Source: Mantis religiosa
Taxonomy: Eukaryota > Arthropoda > Insecta > Mantodea > Mantidae
Direction: 5' to 3'
Length of the DNA: 64,000 nt
Assembly: GCA_030765055.1 (NCBI GenBank)
Contig: CM060953.1
Location: forward strand, 17,087,518 to 17,151,517
This document shows positions 9,340 to 19,812 of this stretch, piece after piece. Below the pieces are notes generated by a model. That model was not told the origin of the DNA. It saw only the letters and a list, made by a program, of their open reading frames with translations, and made no database searches. The position numbers and the translations under genes were made by a program. Every line of letters begins with the position of its first letter. Positions within the stretch are counted from its first letter, which is position 1.

Positions 9340-9739
9340 ACGAGGACTCCGGCCTATATTAACGCGGGAGCGATGGAAAACTTCGGGACTCTTTCCTTTG
9401 GGCAATACCTTCAGTCTAAGAAACCCTTCCCCCCACATCTGAAGACAGGTGGAATTGGATACGCCACATACGCGCGTCAACGCCGCGGGATAGACTACCG
9501 AAAAACTCGGTGTGGCCACCTGGTGATCTAGCACACCTTCTACTGGCCCTACAGGATAGTCCTCTGGACCTTTTGGGCAACCCTCTGCCATATCCGGGCG
9601 GCCGAGGCCTGGCCGGAGTTATCCAATCTTCAGCGGGTGTCGGGAATACACTGCCCTCGACTACAACTCGATCCGAACAACTCCCCTTCCGGAGGGGCTC
9701 GAATCACTGCCTCTGAAGGGGATGGATCCGCTCTGTACA
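9340..9739. mobile_element. G1 element copy 1 (GC-rich short insertion)
   Basis: A 400-bp insertion bounded by TGTACA (9334-9339 and 9734-9739). The empty site is at 4335, 12900, 45600 and 59665. It is GC-rich in a low-GC setting. It contains CTCCCCTTCCGGAGGGG (hairpin-forming) and GGCCACCTGGTGATCTAGCAC. Related to G2 over its central half. No protein, tRNA-like boxes or poly(A) recognised. A minus-strand 89-codon and plus-strand 68-codon frames are probably fortuitous. Confidence 0.75.
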
Positions 9740-9822
9740 GTGAGTTTTGATTTGATGAGCTCCTTGTAGGTGATAGTGGCGTCTCCGTCGGTGTCTTGAT
9801 CAACTTGAAGTCCTGAATCTTT

Positions 9823-10072
9823 ATCCGCGGAATGGCTGAGTTTTTAAACCACTCTACTCTCACCGAAGCTTCCGGAGTTCGATCCTATGCAACCGCAAGG
9901 TGAGATTGTGGTGGACAACACGGTGCTGGAACGACTTTTCTCCGGTGTCTCCGGTTTTCTTCCACCATCTCATTACACTAGTACTCCATCTTCATTTCAT
10001 GTAACATTAGTGTCACCGCCTGCGCTGCCGTATGTAGTAAAAGCAGGTGCTAAACACTACACATTACATTTT
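9823..10072 (+). mobile_element. SINE-B copy 2
   Basis: Starts atccgcggaatggctgag, has GAGTTCGATCCTATGC (box B area) and GTGGTGGACAACACGGT, and ends CACATTACATTTTA. It joins directly to a GIY fragment, an arrangement repeated at 25232, 40722 and 55361. Confidence 0.8.
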
Positions 10073-10345
10073 ACGTCCTCTTCAAAGGTGTTGTCGAAAT
10101 TGGACAGTTTTCCTTCATACTGCGTGGTTCATGCAGTTGCACCCTGAACACTTTTTAATAACACTTTGCTCTATATCGTGATTCTCATACCATAAATGGT
10201 ACGCTACTGCCAATGTTACTGTTCTTGATGATTCTAAAACGCACTTTCAGCCTAATGTTCAACTTACTTTTTGTTTTGACAATGTAAGAGTTGACAGTCT
10301 TTGCAGTTTATCCGGTACATATTTGAGTTTTTGTCTGTGGTGTTT
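10073..10345 (-). pseudogene. Penelope-like GIY-YIG fragment
   Basis: Minus-strand translation gives YRINCKDCQ from ~10320 and, after frameshifts, VAYHLWYENHDIEQ near 10200. This matches the C-terminal half of the domain seen better at 40760-40972 and 58880-59060. Too short and broken for function. Confidence 0.6.
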
Positions 10346-10424
10346 TACTTTGTATTTATTACAAGATTTTAAAAGGAGTACATTGAACTTGATGTGCAGG
10401 GCCAAATTTATACGGTCTTATGGA

Positions 10425-10967
10425 AAAGTTGTGTAGCCCTGCGATGGTAAACACTAGCAATATATGGAGCATTGAGCACTAATTCGTCTTAAATTTATGT
10501 TAATTTTAGGACAATGTTACACCTAAGGACCTGCTGAGTGAGACGGCAAATTACATCGAAAATTTCTTGCAAGTCACTGAATCTAAACGCCCAGGTTAGT
10601 GTTTAACCGACACACAGACGTTACAAGTGTCATGGATGCCCTGCCATGAGGCAAGGAGGCAGCTTTAGTTGAGAAACAAATTGACAAATACTAATGTTCC
10701 GACCTCGTCTTCCTGTCCACAGATGGCTCCACGAGTAATATCCTACCACGGTGAAGAAAATGTGAAATTATTTACAAAGTTTTAAATACAACTGCAGTTA
10801 TACTGTTTACCTATACCTTAAGTTTATTTCGTTTAGTTCTATGAACTGGAACAGTAATTAGAATATATTTTAAGATAAATTTTACCGAACAAGTAATTCT
10901 GTTTTAAAATGGAAGTCATCTGAAATAAATATATAAGTCACAATTTTTGTAACTTAATTTCATTGTG
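10425..10967. repeat. L leader and K core copy 4
   Basis: L near 10428; K box at 10721 (GGCTCCACGAGTAATATCC). Closest relatives by shared variants are the copies at 43301 and 56017, not its neighbour at 11891, which is the signature of block duplication. Confidence 0.85.
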
Positions 10968-11101
10968 TGAATCCAATTCTAACTGGTGCATGTTATAACG
11001 GCTGTGCTGTACAATTACTCAACCGTGGAACACCTTTTGCGTATTCAACTTGCTTCCACAAGGTTTATTGAGTCAGGGACCATGATAGAGCGGACTTTGA
11101 G

Positions 11102-11272
11102 ATGAGGCACTTGTATACTAGAATGTCAGTACTCGGTTTCCATTATCTCAACTGTAAGAATGCATCATGTCTTGAGCGAACAGAAATATGTGAGTGCAAA
11201 TTATGTGGACAAAGATATGAACGTTATCACATGGAACTGTGCAGGAAAAGAGCCAAATCAAAGACTATGTGA
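11102..11272 (+). CDS. Cys-rich small ORF, copy 1 (hypothetical)
   Basis: 56 codons from ATG to TGA, reading MRHLYTRMSVLGFHY..., then CECKLCGQRYERYHMELC and RKRAKSKTM. It has C-x2-C followed by H-x3-C, a possible single metal-binding site. The same frame, the TRM.VLGFH and ELCRKR..KSKT motifs and the same stop recur at 43682-43852 and 56303-56581, although flanking DNA has indels. I do not recognise the family. It could be a surviving exon-like piece of a transposon or chance conservation from recent duplication. Confidence 0.35.
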   Translation: MRHLYTRMSVLGFHYLNCKNASCLERTEICECKLCGQRYERYHMELCRKRAKSKTM

Positions 11273-11431
11273 ACCAAGGCGTCAGTGCGCAAAACCGAAT
11301 AATTTGCAATAGTTTGTAATTGAGGTCTTATTGTATGGCCATTTGGCTGAAATAAGACTTTATTATGTAAATAATCATTAATGTTATCTCTAGCAATACA
11401 GATTACTAACACCCAAAAATTAGTATAATAT
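11273..11431. other. A/T-rich spacer
   Basis: Shared among the three d blocks (ggccatttggctgaaataag, agcaatacagattactaaca). Nothing recognisable. Confidence 0.4.
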
Positions 11432-11655
11432 TGTGACTCTGTGGACTACGTAGATTCGGAAATCCAGATTCCAGAAAAAAACAAATGAAGGAAATCACTT
11501 CCATACACTTCAAACTTCGACTGTCAGAATAACCATCATACAACTGCTCTTCTAACACCTGCCTGGTATTTATAGCCACCAGCCATTGTTGCTAGAATTG
11601 CGGGCAACAACAATTGACTGAACAATCGGTAGTCTCTCTCTGCCTCTTTCTCTTC
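11432..11655 (-). mobile_element. solo LTR-like segment, type 2, copy 1
   Basis: Begins TGTGACTCTGTGGACTACG on the plus strand. On the minus strand it carries CTATAAATACC (TATA-like, near 11568). Right boundary is placed where the GIY fragment starts and is approximate. Paralogues at 44012 and 56740. Confidence 0.45.
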
Positions 11656-11793
11656 TGCCCACGAGTCCTGAATACCTTTTAATAAATGTGTTTCTTGTTC
11701 TATATCGTGATGCTTATTGCATAAATGGTACGCAACTGCCAATTTGTCGGTTCTTGATATTTCTAAAATACTCTTTAAGCCTAATGTTCAAAG
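11656..11793 (-). pseudogene. Penelope-like GIY-YIG fragment (short)
   Basis: Minus-strand frame AVAYHLCNKHHDIEQETHLL and KGIQDS corresponds to the conserved C-terminal part of the Penelope GIY-YIG domain (compare SAVALHFWNNNHHIGDEIKLL-like sequence at 58.9 kb). It joins K directly with no L leader. Confidence 0.6.
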
Positions 11794-12140
11794 ACACGCT
11801 GATTTAGTTCTCAATTGACCGTCAGGAGGCAACCTTATTTGAGAAACAAACTGACAAATGCTAATGTGTCAACCTCGTCTTCCTGTCCACAGATGGCGCC
11901 ACCAGTAATGTGCTGCCGCAGTGAAGATAATTCGAAACTATTTACATATTTTTAATGGGAACTGCATTTATACTCTTTACATATACTTTAGCTTTGTTTG
12001 AATTTAACAGCATGAAAGTAAACAGTAATTAGACTGTATTTTGACGCAAATTTGACCGCAAACGTCATTCTATACGAGAATGGAAGCCTTCTGAACTAAA
12101 TATATAAGCCACAATTTTTATAATTGTTTTTCATTGTAAG
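11794..12140. repeat. K core copy 5
   Basis: Box at 11891 is AGATGGCGCCACC, followed by AGTAATGTGCTGCCGCAG. Lies 1170 bp after copy 4. Confidence 0.85.
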
Positions 12141-12520
12141 ATTTCAATTTCTCGAAATCTAATGTATAAAATTTTTTCCTGTATAATTATAGTACCTTGA
12201 GATTTGGAACAGGTTTCCATCACAGCATGACTAGTAACAAAGTTTGGAACATCATATTGCTTTCCTTGCCCTTAGCTGCTAATGGCCACGCAATGCTCCT
12301 TGAATGATGAAATATTTAAATGACAGCTTTGATGAGAGTCTCTTACCTGCTTTTCCTGGTCTTCAATAGCAGTGATATCTCACTGTGATAACTTCACTCC
12401 CTCAAGAGTCACTGGATTGTTTATTTCAAATGTCGCTGTTTAGGGAAGCCGTATAGTCCATGTCCAACAAATTAAATACATTTTGAAACATTCCTATGAG
12501 TTAAGGACTATGATACCTTG
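12141..12520. repeat. P segment
   Basis: Contains TTGGCCACGCAATGCTCC-type sequence at 12285 (the intact site that G3 interrupts elsewhere) and AGCAGTGATATCTCACTGT at 12369. It is joined to the R-type sequence before SINE-A. Confidence 0.7.
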
Positions 12521-12529
12521 AAGCACAGA

Positions 12530-12797
12530 AGCGCGCCTTGGTAGCGTAGATGGTAGCGTGTCTGCCTCACGTTCAAGAGTATCCGAGTTCGAATCTCTGT
12601 CAGAGTGAGCTACTTGGATAAGGTTTTCCCGGGGTTTTTCCTTATCCTTAAAGTCGAATGTCGGGTAGCTCTAAGCTCAATGGACCCCGGACTGAGTATA
12701 ATTTCCCCAGTCTCATTCACCGTCCGATATGACTTAACGTAGCAGGATGCAAAATTACAAAGAAAAAAATATTATAAATAAATAAAAAAATAAAATA
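12530..12797 (+). mobile_element. SINE-A copy 2
   Basis: Flanked by AAGCACAGA (12521-12529) and AAGCACAAA (from 12798). Box A TAGCGTAGATGG, box B GAGTTCGAATCTC; long (AAATA)n-type tail. Same insertion point as the other three copies. Confidence 0.87.
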
Positions 12798-12998
12798 AAG
12801 CACAAAATTTATATAATTTTTATTCGAACTAGTTCTCGATGCTACATATATTGCTTCTATTTACCTAGATCATGTTCCGTTAGGACCTTCCTAACATCAT
12901 CAGCTAATATTGCCTAGTGAATTTTGACTTAATGAACTCCTTGGAGGCGATGTGGGCGTCTCTGTTTTTACGTTGATGAACTTGATAATCTCATTCTT

Positions 12999-13248
12999 TG
13001 GCCGCGCAGTGGTTGAGTTGTTAGACCACTCGTCTCTCACAATGGCCGCCGGGGTTCGAATCGCTGCGACAGCAAAGTGATATTTGTGATGGACAACACG
13101 GTGCTGGGGTAACTCCTCTCCAGTTTCTCCGTTTTTCTTCCACCATCTCATTACACTAGTACTCCAACTCATGTGTCATTAGTGTCTCGCCGCCTGTGGT
13201 GCCGTATGTAGCAAAAGCGGACGTTAAAGACTACACATTTCATTTTAG
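12999..13248 (+). mobile_element. SINE-B copy 3
   Basis: Begins GGCCGCGCAGTGGTTGAG, box B area GGGGTTCGAATCG, ends ACATTTCATTTTAGG. The empty G1 site lies just upstream (12905). Confidence 0.82.
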
Positions 13249-13865
13249 GCTCTGTTCTAAAGCGGAGCTTCGGTGAAGGAAAAGGCGTTCCCTTGGAAAA
13301 GGTGTGTAGCCCTGTGATGGTAAACACTAGCAATATATGGAACATCATGTACCAGTACCACTCAAAATTATACTTATTTTCAAATTAAAGTTACACATAA
13401 GAATCTGTTGTGCAGACGACTTATTCCATTGAACAGTTCTTGCAAGGCAGTGAATGTAATTGTCCAGTTTGCTATTTAACCGACACACAGACGCACACAC
13501 TGTGATGAATATAAAACATATACGTCATAAAACACGCTTTTTACTTCTTAATTAACCGCCAGTTTGACACAACAATTGAAAGATGGTAATGATCATACCT
13601 CGTCTTGCCGTCCACAGATGGCTCCAGCTGTAATATACTACCGCAGTAAGGAAAAGTTGTAATTATTTTCAAAGTTTTATAACTAAATGCGTGTGTAATG
13701 TCTGTATGGGCATTGGGTTCATTGGCCTTTCACTGAATAAAAGTAAACAGTAATTGGAATGTATTTTGACATAAATTTGGTCTAAGAAGTTATTCTGTAT
13801 GTGAATGGAAGTCATCGGAATTAGTTATATAAACAACAAGCATTTTAAGTTTATTTCGTTGTATG
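13249..13865. repeat. L leader and K core copy 6
   Basis: L near 13303; box at 13616 in the CAGCTG subtype. The end (gcattttaagtttatttcgt) is the empty counterpart of both jockey insertion points. Confidence 0.85.
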
Positions 13866-14009
13866 ATTCGATGCTTTTGCTTATAATTATATTTGTTTTG
13901 CAATTATTGTGCAACAATCTAACAACATTAACCCAACGACATTACGCACAACAACCTAACACTGGGTTTAACAATTTTGCCCTTAATAGTATTATAACTC
14001 CTCAACCTT

Positions 14010-14700
14010 GACATATCTTCATCTGTTGAGTCATTATCACAGTCATCCTCCACACTGTTTCCATCACATTGTCAATTATAATTTTGTCTAACCTTAGTGC
14101 ATCCTTTTCCCAATACTCCTGTTTTCTTTCATCCATATGACGTCATGCATTTTCCAATTGCATTTGTCCAATTTTACCAAACCATTCATTCCATCCTTCA
14201 TTTTGAAAGTTACATATCTCCATTCAAATTTTGTTTGGCATCTCTCCATTAATTCTATAGGATTTAGATGTGAATGCTATGGAGGAAGCCTTGTGGTTTT
14301 ATGGTTATATTTTTGACAATATGTGGTCAATCAAAGTGCTTTCCTCAGTCGGTTTGTTAGCTGGGATTAATCCATAGAGCTTTGTTCTGGTGCTAATTTC
14401 TACTTTCATCAAACGGAATATTGTGATTATGTATTTGAGAAGGTATATATCTTCTTAAAGAACTTGACGTTGTAGGTTTATCTACTTGTGTATTATGGTA
14501 AGAGACATTATATTTTGCTAGCACCGAGTTAAGGGGTAAATTAGGATTTAACATTGTGATTATCCATTTAACATAATTACAGTATTCATTTGTTAATACA
14601 TAATTGATAGGCATATGACTGTCACTGTACATTACAATCCACTGTACTTGGTAGGAGGGTTTACTGAGTATAGGAGTTGAAAAGAGACAAAAGAGAAAGG
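14010..14700 (-). pseudogene. DDE transposase remnant T2
   Basis: Minus strand: an open 105-codon piece (14710-14393) reads NPNLPLNSVLAKYNVSYHN..., aligned to SVLGIDNVYYHN of T3, so the second catalytic Asp is replaced by Tyr. Further 3', HLNPIEL around 14255 marks the third acidic residue in another frame. The C-terminal tail runs to ~14010 in decayed frames. Confidence 0.75.
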
Positions 14701-14769
14701 TACATGTCAACTCGCCGAAGATGAAAATCAGTGTTCTGGAAACATTGCGCGACTGTACATGAAACTACT

Positions 14770-15085
14770 AATTTACAGGATACGATTCTTTAACTCTTAA
14801 TTAACCGTCAAGAGAGGAATTTTAATTGACAAGTAAATTGAGATAAAATTCCGTTCCTACTCCGTCTTGCTGTTCACAGATGGCTCCACCTGTAATATAT
14901 TACCGCGGTGAAGAAAACTGCCAATTATTTACGAAGTTTTAAATTAAGTATGTTTGTACTCTTCCATATGCATTAGGTTTATTTGATTAGTACTTCACGA
15001 AAACAAACAATAATTAGAACTTATTTTGATAGAAATTTGAACGAATAAATAATTCTGTGTCGGAATGGAAGACAGGCGTACAGAA
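14770..15085. repeat. K core copy 7
   Basis: Box at 14878. The last third carries a private variant (tcggaatggaagacaggcg) shared only with the copies at 32758 and 61651. A few bases of GIY-type sequence (gagtttttgtctatgggttt) follow. Confidence 0.85.
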
Positions 15086-15219
15086 CCACGGATAAAATAA
15101 AGGATTCTGAGTTTTTGTCTATGGGTTTCTGTATTATCTTAAGCGATTTAAAAGAGCGAATTGAATTTCTTTACAATGAATTTGTTCTGTAGGAGCATAG
15201 AAGTATTTTCATTTGGAAA

Positions 15220-15327
15220 AGTTGTGTCGTCCTGGAATGGTAAACAATCGCGATATATGGAGCATCGGGTACCCGCCAGTTCGACTCACAATTATATTAA
15301 TCTTCGAAATATGTTACATATTGAAGC
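15220..15327. repeat. L leader split by insert I
   Basis: GTCGTCCTGGAATGG and CGATATATGGAGCATCGGG are the L landmarks. L breaks off at ttacatattgaagc. The 64-codon plus frame over it is simply the repeat read through. Confidence 0.75.
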
Positions 15328-15806
15328 AGTTATTTTAGACATTTATGTTGTTTGAGAGTAATAATTGGAGGAATTGTTATGTTTAATGAAATGGATAAAA
15401 TATAAGGTAGGTTATGTGTAACCATGACAAACTCAAATGAGAGGAAATTGCTAGCTAAAGGTTTTACAGATCTTACTTCTGCTTAAGAACGTCGTAGGAG
15501 AAAGACGTAAATTTGTGTCTGTCCGAGATTATGCAGAATTATTGCAAGTGTGTATCTAAGATGAACAAATCGCGTGTGTAAGAAAGAAATAGTTTTGGCT
15601 TCACTCTTCGTCAGATCATTGAAGTGTGAGGATGTGTAGTACCGATCTGCAAGTTCGCAGAATCTTAATCTGCAATGATTTAGTATTGAGTATTTTATAT
15701 GTGGATATAATCTTAACATTGCGCCAAGGCATACTTCCTCAAGATTGACACATAAGGTGCTTGTCTTCCATCTTCAGCGCATTTTGTACCAAATTATTCA
15801 GCTTCA
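15328..15806. repeat. insert I copy 1 (unknown, ~0.48 kb)
   Basis: Separates the two halves of L (ttgaagc on the left, agcttcaacataaggacc on the right). Present at the same point at 33208-33686 and 62110-62592. A minus-strand frame (MLRLYPHIKYSILNHCRLRF...) stays open in all three copies but matches nothing I know. No terminal repeats seen. Confidence 0.55.
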
Positions 15807-16290
15807 ACATAAGGACCTGTTTTAGGAAATGGCAAAATACATTGAAAAACTCTGGCAAGGCAGTGCATTTAAATGCCAAGTTTAGTACTTAACCGACACA
15901 CAGAGGTAAAAAGATTTATGAATACATATCACTTAAGTGATAAAGACAGGCCATTTTAGTTGTTAATTAACCGCCAGGGGAGAACTTTGATTCAAATTGA
16001 CAAACGCTAATGGTCCAACCGCGTCTTGCTGTCCACAGATGGCTCCACCTGTAATATCCTGCCGCGTTGAAGAAAATTCGTATTTATTTACAAATGTTTA
16101 TTATGAACTGCAATTATACTCTTTGCACACACTTTAACTTTGTTTGCATTTAACTGTATGAAAGTAAACGGTAATTATATTGTATTTTGATACAATCTGA
16201 CCGCAAACGTAATTATATACGGGAATGGAAGTCTTCTAAGTAAAATATATAAGCCACAATTTTTATAATTGTTTTTCATTGTAAGATTTC
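15807..16290. repeat. L remainder and K core copy 8
   Basis: Leader resumes at acataaggacctg; box at 16037 with CCTGCCGCGTTGAAG. It lies 1159 bp from copy 7. Confidence 0.85.
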
Positions 16291-16680
16291 AATTCAGCCA
16301 GTCCTGGCTTATAAAATTTTTTGCTGTATGGTTATAATACCTTTGGGGTTTGCAACAAGTTTCCTTCACAGCATGACTAGTAACAGGGTTTGGAAAATTA
16401 TGACGCTTCCCTTGCCCTTAGCTGCTATTGGCCACGAAATGCTCCTTGAACGATGAAACATGTAAGTGAAAGCTTTTATTAGAGTTTGTTTTCCCTGGTC
16501 TTCAATAGCAGTGATATTTATCTGTAATAACTTCACTCCCTCAAGAGACACTGGATTGTTTATTTCATGTGTCGCTATTTAGGGAAGTTGTACAGTTAGT
16601 CTCCAACAAATTAAATACTCTAGTTCTAGAAAGGTGATTCACTTACACACAACTTAACAGAGTTAAACAATTTTTCCTTT
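16291..16680. repeat. P segment
   Basis: TTTGCAAC, CATGACTAGTAACAGG; the palindrome is decayed here (gcagtgatatttatctg). Continues into the T terminus without interruption, giving the plain K-P-T unit of ~1.46 kb. Confidence 0.75.
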
Positions 16681-16689
16681 CATCATACT

Positions 16690-17340
16690 TTATTTCTTCT
16701 ACGTTTGACACATCTTCGTCTGTTGAATCATTGCCATCATCATTATTTCCATCTCATTATCTTCAATTATAATTCTTTCAATATTTTCTTCCTTTAGTGC
16801 ATTCTTTCCTAATAGTGATCTTTTATTTCATCCACATTATGACATACTTTTTCCCATTTCATTTCTCCAAATTGCTCACATATCTGCCGGCAAAACATTT
16901 CAGCTATCTTCTAAAACTCACATTTCTGTAAGCATGCCATTGTTCGGCATCTGTCCATATTCATTGTATAGGATTCAGGTGCGGATATTACGTAGGAAGC
17001 CTTATGGTTGCAGGACAATATTTGGTCAATCAAAGTGTCTTTCTGAGTCGGGTTGTTAGCTGGAAACAAATCATACAATTTTCTTTTTCTGCTATTGTCA
17101 TCACTTGGAATACTGTGAACTTTTAAACAAGAAAGCATGCCTCCTCTTAAAGAACTTGACGTTGGAGGTTTGTCTACTTGTGTATTATGGTAATAGACAT
17201 TATCTATTCCTAGCACCGTGTTTAGGGGTACATTAGGAATTAACATTATGATTAAAAACTTAACATAATTTCAGTATTCATTTGTTTATGAACATTTAAT
17301 AGGCGTATGACTGTCAGAGCACATTACAGTCAACTAAACT
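16690..17340 (-). pseudogene. DDE transposase remnant T3
   Basis: An open 111-codon piece (17246-16911) includes NVPLNTVLGIDNVYYHNTQ with the second catalytic Asp intact, then DKPPTSSSL and KLYDLFPANNP. Continuing in another frame, PHLNPIQ near 16970 marks the third acidic position, now Gln, followed by a stop and IWTDAEQW. The C-terminal coil-like region (EKVCHNVDEIKDHY) lies around 16840. This is the clearest copy for family assignment to insect Tc1/mariner-type DDE transposases. Confidence 0.82.
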
Positions 17341-17399
17341 GGGGGACCATTGCGGTACTTATACCTGAAACTACTATTTTACACATTTACAGAGACGCT

Positions 17400-17745
17400 C
17401 CTTCAATTGTTAATTATCCGTCAAGAGAGGAACTTTGCTTGACCAGCAAATTGACAAGACAGTGTTCTGCTACGACCTCATATTGCTGTCCATAGATGGC
17501 TCCACCTGTAATATCTTGCCGCGGTGAAGAAAATCGATAATTATTTACAAGCTTTTAAAACGAACTATATTTCTACTGTTGCACATCCCTTAGGTTTATT
17601 GGTTTCTGCCTTATGCAGATAAACAACCATTAGAATGTATTTTGATAGAAATGTGACCGAAGAAAATATTTCTGTGTGGGAATGAAAGTCTTGTAAGTTA
17701 AGTATATTATCTACAATTTTTAGTTATTTCATCTGTGAGTTGGTT
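17400..17745. repeat. K core copy 9
   Basis: Box at 17494 (CATAGATGGCTCC). Shares gcttgaccagcaaattgac and gtgggaatgaaagtcttg variants with the copies at 29088 and 48458. Confidence 0.85.
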
Positions 17746-19312
17746 CTATTCTAATGTTTCTACTTCTGACATAGTGGGTTAGCAGTTTAATTATCAGACT
17801 CTAAATGAAATTATGAAAAATCGCAATCAAGTTGCCCGTAACTGCTTTAGATGCATTCCTTTTACTTTACTCAAAAGTCATATAATTTAATATCCTTAGT
17901 ACTTATGGATCAAAATGTTTCTTGGGTTTGACTGCAGCTTACGACTTTGAATAGCTCTCATAAAGTTTATTAAAGCTTAAATTAAATATTATTATTATCT
18001 GTAGCAATACAACAACTAGAATAAAATAATAGTTATTCGTTCAAAGTCAATATTTACTTGTATACATTTATTGTAACATTCCCGCAGCGTGTCAGATGAC
18101 TTCCTCGTAATGTTGACCCTAAACAATTCATTTTGTCCTTCAAGGTAGGAATTACTGAAATATCTCTTATGATTTTCTTAGCTACTTTGTTTCCATAGTT
18201 ACCGAAGTTCTAGAGGATGGTATTGTAGACGTGACTAATATAAACAAGTTAGGATAGACAATGCATAGTCTGCAATTAAGCATAAAGCAGTTAATTTCCT
18301 TAAATCTAATTGGTATAAGAAGCTGATAAATTGGTATTTAACCAAGGTGGATAAAAATATTGGATTAGAATGTCTTTAAAACTGCTTCCCGATTTAACGC
18401 GTTACTGGCGTTTTCAAGAGTTAATGTCTCTAATATCTCAAAACTGGAACTAACCACCTGCCAGTGCGACACTGTACAGCGATTAACTACCATCTTGTAT
18501 CATGTAGACCTCTGTATTTATGTTTCTTTAACAGTTCTGATGTCCCAATACATAATAGCGAAGATTGTTACTCCAAATATCTTTGGTTCGGGTCGTGCAA
18601 TGTAGTTAAATTCTTGCTTTTTTCAATACATTTCTCAGAAGAAAGTAACTCCCTAATAATAGCAGCACTATTCGAAAAGTATAAGGAATTGTGTACAGAG
18701 TACGACAGTCATATGTTTGCCGCTGTCAACTTTTCATTGAAAACGCAGTCGCCATTTCGAGCAGTTTGTATAAACCTGATGTAAAGAGTTGCATTTACTT
18801 TTACTTTATGTAAGTTCGTTCATCCTTTAAGCCATCTCCAATTTAGATGTAGAACATTTTAAGGTATTAAGCAGGATTTAGCCTTTCTTTATAAACAATT
18901 GTAATTAAATGCACAACAAGGTCAAATTACTCCGTAAAATATGCACATTCATTCAAATATTAACAGCTTGGACGAAACATAAGAAAACTACCAAACAAAG
19001 AATGAAAAAATTTAACTATCAAGAAAAGTGGAGACTCTAAGCCTTGAAGTTTTACTTTAATGCTAATGTTATAGCTATTTCACCAGAGGGAGTGCTCCGG
19101 CAAGTCTATTCACTTTCGTGTGTTATGTACTCAACTGGTATTATCATTTGCAGCGTCGCATTGGTACTTTAGAACCTTTCAGCCGTAACTTCCACATATG
19201 AACCAACGCAGAATAAGTCTCCTGTCTCAAATTACTTCTATAATATATCTCTACTTGCTCTGAAAATATTTGCTGTAATTAACTCCCTGTATACTTACAT
19301 TAATGACCTCGT
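17746..19312 (+). repeat. decayed 5' part of hAT block E1
   Basis: Paralogous to 29336-30895 and 48701-50325. It contains the segment found inverted at 7846 and 38442. A 106-codon frame (18464-18784) has no recognisable domain. From position (directly before the hAT C-terminus, same strand) it is probably decayed hAT sequence, but the translation does not prove it. Confidence 0.5.
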
Positions 19313-19800
19313 GATTGGATAAGTGATTTAGCCCTTCTCACTGACATTTCTCAACATTTCAGTTATTTTAATCATTTTCAGAGGAAGTTCTACAACACAA
19401 TTCTTATGTATGACATGGTAACATCATTGGTAAACATGACAGAAGTATGGAAATCCAATCTGATGAAGAAAGAGTTTCATCAATTTATATGTCTAAGATC
19501 TCTTCCCAATATTTCTGTAACAAACCTGAATAAATTTGCTGGTCTGTTAGATAACGTAAAGAGCGAACTTAAAGTAAAGCGATTCACTGATTTTAAATCC
19601 ATGGAAAATTATTTTGTTCTGTTTGCTAATCCTCTTAAAATATATTTACATAAGCTTAAACCAGACTTACAGTAGGAAGTCGCTGATTTACAATGTGATA
19701 CGTACATTCAATTGCAGTGTAAGGATTTGACTGATTAGGATATATTTAAACAACTGACAGCAGATACATATCCATCTCTTAGATCGTAGCAGCTATGTTT
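19313..19800 (+). pseudogene. hAT transposase C-terminal part, copy E1
   Basis: Opens at DWISDLALLTDISQH (19313), continues through an ORF (19406-19675) with MTEVWKSNLM, KEFHQFICLRSLPN and RFTDFKSMENYFVLFANPL, then past a stop into EVADLQCDTYIQLQC and DTYPSLRS. This order is that of the region before and into the hAT dimerisation domain of ZBED/GTF2IRD2-like transposases. The end, where GSTYVCEQ-like sequence is expected, is cut by LTR3. Confidence 0.85.
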
Positions 19801-19812
19801 GGATCAACATAT

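Noticed and set aside
15161..15355. 64-codon plus frame conserved with 33041-33241
   Set aside because: It is the L leader plus insert joint read through; conservation is at DNA level from block duplication.
18464..18784. 106-codon plus frame as a separate gene
   Set aside because: No domain; sister copies at 30067 and 49407 are broken at different points.
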